Shown: positions 60,340 to 64,000 of the stretch, piece by piece
Position numbering within the stretch: the first letter of the stretch is position 1
How the letters are laid out: every line of letters begins with the position of its first letter
Position numbers and translations under genes: made by a program
From: Streptomyces cyanogenus
Lineage (GTDB): Bacteria; Actinomycetota; Actinomycetes; Streptomycetales; Streptomycetaceae
Assembly: GCF_017526105.1 (NCBI RefSeq)
Contig: NZ_CP071839.1
Span: forward strand, 6,734,001-6,798,000
Length of the DNA: 64,000 bases
Direction: 5' to 3'
The notes under the pieces: model-generated
The model's input: only the letters and a program-made list of their open reading frames with translations
What the model was told of the DNA's origin: nothing
Databases searched by the model: none

Positions 60340-61671
60340 ATGCCCGAAAAGCACCTGACCGGCGCCGTGCCCGGCCTCGGCCGTACCGCCCGCAAGAGCG
60401 CGGCCGTCGCGCTGTCCCTCGCGGCGCTGGCCGCCGGCGCCACGACGGTCGCCGGCCCGGCCGCGGCCCGGCCGCGGACCGCGCCCGCGGCGGCACCCGG
60501 CTGCAGCGCCGCCTACACCATCGAGCAGAAACTCACCACCGGCACGACCTGGCGCATGTGCTGGCGCTACGACAGCAAGGCCGGCCTCGTCCTGCAGAAC
60601 GTCTCCTACCAGCCCAAGGGCGAGAACAAGCCGATCAAGGTCCTCAACAGCGCCAGACTCGGCCAGATCCACGTCCCGTACGACGACGGGAAGCACGAGT
60701 GGTACGACCTGACGGACCAGACCTTCGCCCAGGACCTGATGGAACTGTCGCCCGGCGAGTGCCCCGGCGGCACCATCAAGACCGTCAAGGTCCCGGACGG
60801 CGACCCGCGCCACCCGAACGTCAAGGGCCTGTGCACCACCACCCGTTCGCGTGGTCACGCCTACCGGATGCACGACAGCCTCCAGTCGGGCAGGACCTAC
60901 CAGCAGCAGGGCAAGGACCTGCTGGTCTACACCGTCAACCAGGTCGGCTGGTACGAGTACATCAGCGAGTGGCGCTTCCAGGACGACGGCACGATCGCCA
61001 TGAACGTCGGCGCCACCGGCAGCCTCTCCTGGGAGGACTACAACGCCCAGGACGGCCGCGGCTGGCCCATCGGCAAGGGGGCCAGGGACTACTCCACCAG
61101 TCACAGCCACAACGTCTTCTGGCGGCTCGACTTCGGGCTTGACGGCTCGTCCAGGACGAAGGTCGAGCAGTACGACTCGACCGTCAGCGCCCCCTCCGGC
61201 TCGCAGGAGGGGCCGACCGCCAAGACCACCCGGACGAAGGTCACCAAGGAACTCGCGGGTGATTCCAAGGCCTACCGCTGGTGGCGGGTGGTCAGCGCGA
61301 CCGGCAAGAACAAGGACGGGCACGCCCGTTCGTACGAGCTGGTCCCCGGGCCCACCACCAGGTACCCGGGCCGCGACTTCACCCGGCACGACATCTACGT
61401 GACCGAGTACGACAAGTGCGAGCTGTTCGCCGTCAAGAACTCCGCCTGTGACACCGGCCATCCGAAGTCCGTCGACAAGTGGGTCAACGGCCAGAACCTC
61501 ACTCACCCGGTGATCTGGATGAACGTCGGCTTCCACCACATCGCCCGGGACGAGGACCAGCAGCCCATGCCCGTGCACTGGCAGGGCTTCTCCATCGCCC
61601 CACGGGACGTCACGGCTATGAATCCGCTCACTCCCAAGGAGCTGGCATGGCAGAACGGTCACTGGGAATAG
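60340..61671 (+). CDS. Copper amine oxidase-like secreted protein with variant TPQ motif
   Basis: 443 aa. Signal peptide or Tat-like leader (1-44). Copper ligands H255 and H257 in STSHSHNVFW and H413 in MPVHWQGF are present. At the cofactor site, where amine oxidases have N-Y-(D/E) with the tyrosine turned into topaquinone, the sequence is QVGWYEYISE: Tyr205 is there but the Asn is Trp204. Expected to oxidise primary amines or lysyl side chains outside the cell, if the cofactor still forms. A GAAA-loop terminator follows. Confidence 0.82.
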   Translation: MPEKHLTGAVPGLGRTARKSAAVALSLAALAAGATTVAGPAAARPRTAPAAAPGCSAAYTIEQKLTTGTTWRMCWRYDSKAGLVLQNVSYQPKGENKPIKVLNSARLGQIHVPYDDGKHEWYDLTDQTFAQDLMELSPGECPGGTIKTVKVPDGDPRHPNVKGLCTTTRSRGHAYRMHDSLQSGRTYQQQGKDLLVYTVNQVGWYEYISEWRFQDDGTIAMNVGATGSLSWEDYNAQDGRGWPIGKGARDYSTSHSHNVFWRLDFGLDGSSRTKVEQYDSTVSAPSGSQEGPTAKTTRTKVTKELAGDSKAYRWWRVVSATGKNKDGHARSYELVPGPTTRYPGRDFTRHDIYVTEYDKCELFAVKNSACDTGHPKSVDKWVNGQNLTHPVIWMNVGFHHIARDEDQQPMPVHWQGFSIAPRDVTAMNPLTPKELAWQNGHWE

Positions 61672-61683
61672 CGTAGTTGAGCC

Positions 61684-61708
61684 GGGCAGTCGGGAAACCG
61701 ACCTGCCC
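61684..61708 (+). terminator. Intrinsic terminator with GAAA tetraloop
   Basis: GGGCAGTCGG-GAAA-CCGA-C-CTGCCC: ten base pairs with a single bulged C and a GNRA loop, 13 bases after the amine oxidase stop. Confidence 0.75.
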
Positions 61709-61796
61709 ATCCGGCTGCACCGCCGACCGCTTGCGGAGTACCCTTCCTTGATCGTTGAGACGGGAAAGGCCCGGGGGAGCGGAAGGCGGTGCACGG

Positions 61797-63035
61797 GTGG
61801 GCTCGGGAGGGCTGGAGCTGCCTCCTGGTGACGAGGGTCACGAGGGGAACTCCGCAGACGTCCCGCCCGGCGCGGTGTCCCTGGCCCGGCCGATGGAAGC
61901 GGGGTCCATCGGGCCGGAGCTGGACTGGGACGCCGACGCCTGGCGCGAGGTGCGCACCCGCGCCCAGCGGGCGGGCCGGGCCTACATCTGGCTGAACCTC
62001 GTCGAACAGCGGCTGCGCGCGGTCGTGGCGGCCGTCCTGCGGCCCATCTACGAACCCGTCCACGGCGACGAGTGGGTGGTGGCCGCGGCCGGACCGGCCG
62101 GGCAGGAGTGGGTGCAGCGCGCGGTCGCCGTCCGCGAGGTCAGCCGCCGCAAGGGCTACCTGCTGGATCCGGCCGACGACAACGTGCTCAGCTTCCTCAC
62201 CCTGCCACAGCTGCGCGAGCTGGTGGTGCAGCACTGGCCGTGCTTCGAGCCGTACTTCGACGAGCGCCGGGACCTCGAACTCGCCCTGGACGAGCTGGAG
62301 GTGACACGGAACGTCGTCTCCCGCAACCGGGCCCTGTCCGAGGCGGTCCTGGGCCAGGCCGAGCGGGCCTCCGCCCGGCTGCTGGAGATGCTCGGCGCGG
62401 GCGGCGACGTCCCCTCGGCGCGCCGGCTGCCCGTCGACGCGGTCGAGGACCTGGTCGGCGACCGGTACGCCGACGTCGTCGCGGTCCACGCCGACCGGGT
62501 GCGGCTGCTGCGCCGGTTCCCGGCCGAGGACATCTTCGGCGGTGCCCGCCGGCTCGACGCCATCGGCATCGGCCTCAACCTGCTGGTGCAGAACTTCTCC
62601 GGGCGGCGCCTGGTCCGGCTCGCCGAGTCCGGCTGCCGGGTACGGCTGCTCTTCCTCAACCCGGCCTCCAGCTCGGTCAAGCGGCGCGAGCGGGAACTCG
62701 GGATGAAGCGGGGCGAACTGAGCCGCTCGGTGGAGATGAACATCCTGCACATGCGCCGGGTACGGTCCCGGCTGCGCGACCCGGGCGCGTTCGAGATCCA
62801 GGTGTACGACGAGACGCCCCGCTTCACCGCCTACCTGGTGGACGGCGACGGCGCCGACGGGATCGCGGTGGTGCAGTCCTACCTGCGGGGGGCGCGGGGG
62901 ATGGAGTCGCCGGTGCTGGTGCTGCGCAACGGCAGCAAGCTGGTCAAGTCGGACGACGTTGGTGAAGCCGGGCTCTTCCCGACATACCGCGAGGAATTCG
63001 AGCTGACGTGGGCGGATTCGCGTCCGGTGTCCTGA
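61797..63035 (+). CDS. SAV2148-family HEPN-domain protein
   Basis: 412 aa from GTG 61797 (GGAAGG upstream). Recognised by SLARPMEAGSIGPELDWDADAWREVRTRAQRAGRAYIWLNLVEQRLRAVV, the signature of SAV2148-type proteins. The HEPN part suggests nucleic-acid or nucleotide binding; the C-terminal half (AGLNLL...RLVRLAESGCRVRLLFLNP...) has a phospholipase-D-like look. Cytoplasmic. Function unknown. Precedes the exonuclease by 102 bases. Confidence 0.85.
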   Translation: MGSGGLELPPGDEGHEGNSADVPPGAVSLARPMEAGSIGPELDWDADAWREVRTRAQRAGRAYIWLNLVEQRLRAVVAAVLRPIYEPVHGDEWVVAAAGPAGQEWVQRAVAVREVSRRKGYLLDPADDNVLSFLTLPQLRELVVQHWPCFEPYFDERRDLELALDELEVTRNVVSRNRALSEAVLGQAERASARLLEMLGAGGDVPSARRLPVDAVEDLVGDRYADVVAVHADRVRLLRRFPAEDIFGGARRLDAIGIGLNLLVQNFSGRRLVRLAESGCRVRLLFLNPASSSVKRRERELGMKRGELSRSVEMNILHMRRVRSRLRDPGAFEIQVYDETPRFTAYLVDGDGADGIAVVQSYLRGARGMESPVLVLRNGSKLVKSDDVGEAGLFPTYREEFELTWADSRPVS

Positions 63036-63137
63036 ACTGTTCGTGACGGCAAGCGGAACGCGGTCCTCGGATTGTCAGTGCCGCGTGCAATGGTGGGAGC
63101 CACTGGGGGAAAGCACCACCGAGAAGGGGGGCCGCCC

Positions 63138-63863
63138 ATGGGCTGGCACCAGGAGCTGCTGATCGGCTTCGACCTGGAGACGACCGGGACCGATCCGCGC
63201 GCGGCGCGCATCGTCACGGGCGCCGTGATAGAGGTCAGGGCCGGCGAGCCCATGGGGCGCCGGGAATGGCTGGCCGATCCGGGCGTGGAGATCCCGGCCG
63301 ACGCGGTCGCCGTGCACGGCATCAGCAACGAACGCGCGGCGGCCGAGGGCCGTCCTGCCGACCGGGTGGCCGACGCCATCGCGGACGTCCTGGTCGCCTA
63401 CTGGAAGACGGGGGTCCCGGTCGTCGCCTACAACGCGGCCTTCGACCTCACCCTGCTCTCGGCCGAACTGCGGCGGTACGGCCTGCCGTCCCTGACCGAC
63501 CGGCTCGGCGGCACCCGGCCCGCCCCGGTCATCGACCCGTACACCATCGACCGCTGGGTCGACCGCTACCGCCGCGGCAAACGGAACCTGGAGGCGGTCT
63601 GCGCCGAGTACGGCATAGTCCTCGGCGCGGCCCACGACGCCACCGCCGACGCCCTCGCCGCGGCGCGGCTCGCCTCCGCGATAGCCGAGCGCCACCCGAA
63701 GATCGCCTCCCTGGGCCCGGCCGAGCTGCACCAGCGGCAGATCGAGTGGTACGCGGACTGGGCTGCCGACTTCCAGGCGTTCCTGCGCCGCAAGGGGGAG
63801 GCCGACGCGGTGGTCGACGGCACCTGGCCGCTGCGGGAACTGACCGAGGGCCAGCCCGCCTAG
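63138..63863 (+). CDS. DEDDh 3'-5' exonuclease (DnaQ-like)
   Basis: 241 aa. Exo I FDLETTGTD, Exo II NAAFDLTLL, Exo III HDATADALA; all four catalytic acids and the His are present. Acts as a stand-alone proofreading-like or repair exonuclease on DNA or RNA ends. GAAGGGGG precedes the ATG. Its conserved partner position next to the HEPN gene hints at a joint nucleic-acid role. Confidence 0.93.
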   Translation: MGWHQELLIGFDLETTGTDPRAARIVTGAVIEVRAGEPMGRREWLADPGVEIPADAVAVHGISNERAAAEGRPADRVADAIADVLVAYWKTGVPVVAYNAAFDLTLLSAELRRYGLPSLTDRLGGTRPAPVIDPYTIDRWVDRYRRGKRNLEAVCAEYGIVLGAAHDATADALAAARLASAIAERHPKIASLGPAELHQRQIEWYADWAADFQAFLRRKGEADAVVDGTWPLRELTEGQPA

Positions 63864-63870
63864 GGCCTTG

Positions 63871-63909
63871 CGTTCGGTTCCTGCCGGGCTCGCGGAGCCG
63901 ATCCGAACG
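63871..63909 (+). terminator. Nested hairpin after the exonuclease gene
   Basis: Outer arms CGTTCGG (63871-63877) and CCGAACG (63903-63909), inner arms GGCTC (63887-63891) and GAGCC (63895-63899). Eight bases after the stop. Confidence 0.6.
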
Positions 63910-63952
63910 AAAGACCCCGGCCCCTTCCGTTCGCGGGCGCGTCGCGGCCGGG

Positions 63953-64000
63953 TCGCGCCCACGCGGCGGGGCCATGGACCGGACACGGCCCCGCGCCCCT
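63953..64000 (+). repeat. Streptomyces intergenic repeat element, copy 2 (cut by the window end)
   Basis: Begins TCGCGCCCACGCGGCGGGG and ends GCCCCGCGCCCCT; shares both ends with copy 1 at 16861, in the same orientation, but differs in the middle. Confidence 0.5.

Noticed and set aside
1..64000. tRNA, rRNA, CRISPR or insertion sequence
   Set aside because: I looked for tRNA-like clusters, regular spaced repeats and transposase motifs by reading and saw none; short tandem repeats here have no spacers or cas genes.

Overview
The window reads as ordinary chromosome of a Streptomyces. The DNA is very GC-rich with almost all third codon positions G or C, starts are often GTG or TTG, and the families are typical of the genus: a conservon, a bifunctional geosmin synthase, a CprB-like gamma-butyrolactone-receptor homologue, a subtilisin inhibitor and SAV2148-type HEPN proteins. 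Gene content and order around murC, msrB, cprB and geoA resemble, from memory, the SCO6040-SCO6085 part of S. coelicolor. I recognised no tRNA, rRNA, CRISPR array, prophage or insertion sequence.

Layout. 1-4.7 kb: a cut-off secreted S33 peptidase, then a minus-strand DUF692 (MNIO) / DUF4142 / TIGR04222 locus and a Pth2-like protein. 4.8-7.9 kb: a DUF6086-like protein, a two-gene ABC transporter, a small zinc-ribbon protein and a polysaccharide-deacetylase lipoprotein. 8-14 kb, minus strand: FAD/Rieske oxidoreductase, PPK2, SPFH protein, then beta-carbonic anhydrase coupled to a SulP transporter, and a small secreted Cys-rich protein. 14-18.8 kb: zapE, a RibD-like reductase, a hypothetical protein, murC and msrB. 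18.9-20.5 kb: a decayed CHAT-domain gene. 20.5-28.4 kb: an osmoprotectant ABC transporter whose binding-protein gene is separated from the ATPase and permeases by a whole cvnABCD conservon. 28.6-31.1 kb: DUF6114/DUF6230 pair and a secreted protein.

31.1-40.8 kb is the most specialised part: an anchored AA10 polysaccharide monooxygenase, a cprB homologue with a TTA codon and a likely autoregulatory site, a DUF89 protein, a coupled hydrolase-P450 pair, geoA (germacradienol/geosmin synthase) and a multicopper oxidase. 40.8-45.9 kb: an amidotransferase divergent from a LysR gene, a PDZ membrane protein, an M24 peptidase and a kinase-like protein without its catalytic Asp. 46-59.3 kb: treZ, treY and glgX (glycogen to trehalose) interspersed with FHA, SSI inhibitor, M14, lipoamide dehydrogenase/LysR and M1 peptidase genes. 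59.5-61.7 kb: a secreted protein next to a copper-amine-oxidase homologue with an altered cofactor motif. 61.8-64 kb: a HEPN protein and a DEDDh exonuclease.

Functional themes: osmotic and carbohydrate stress (Opu transporter, TreZ/TreY/GlgX), secretion and extracellular degradation (LPMO, peptidases, SSI, deacetylase), regulation of development (CprB, conservon, bldA-type TTA codon) and the earthy-odour terpene. The strongest leads for something little described are the MNIO locus with a fused C-terminal domain, the amine-oxidase variant, the TTA codon plus operator at cprB, the conservon inside the transporter locus, and the mosaic CHAT gene.
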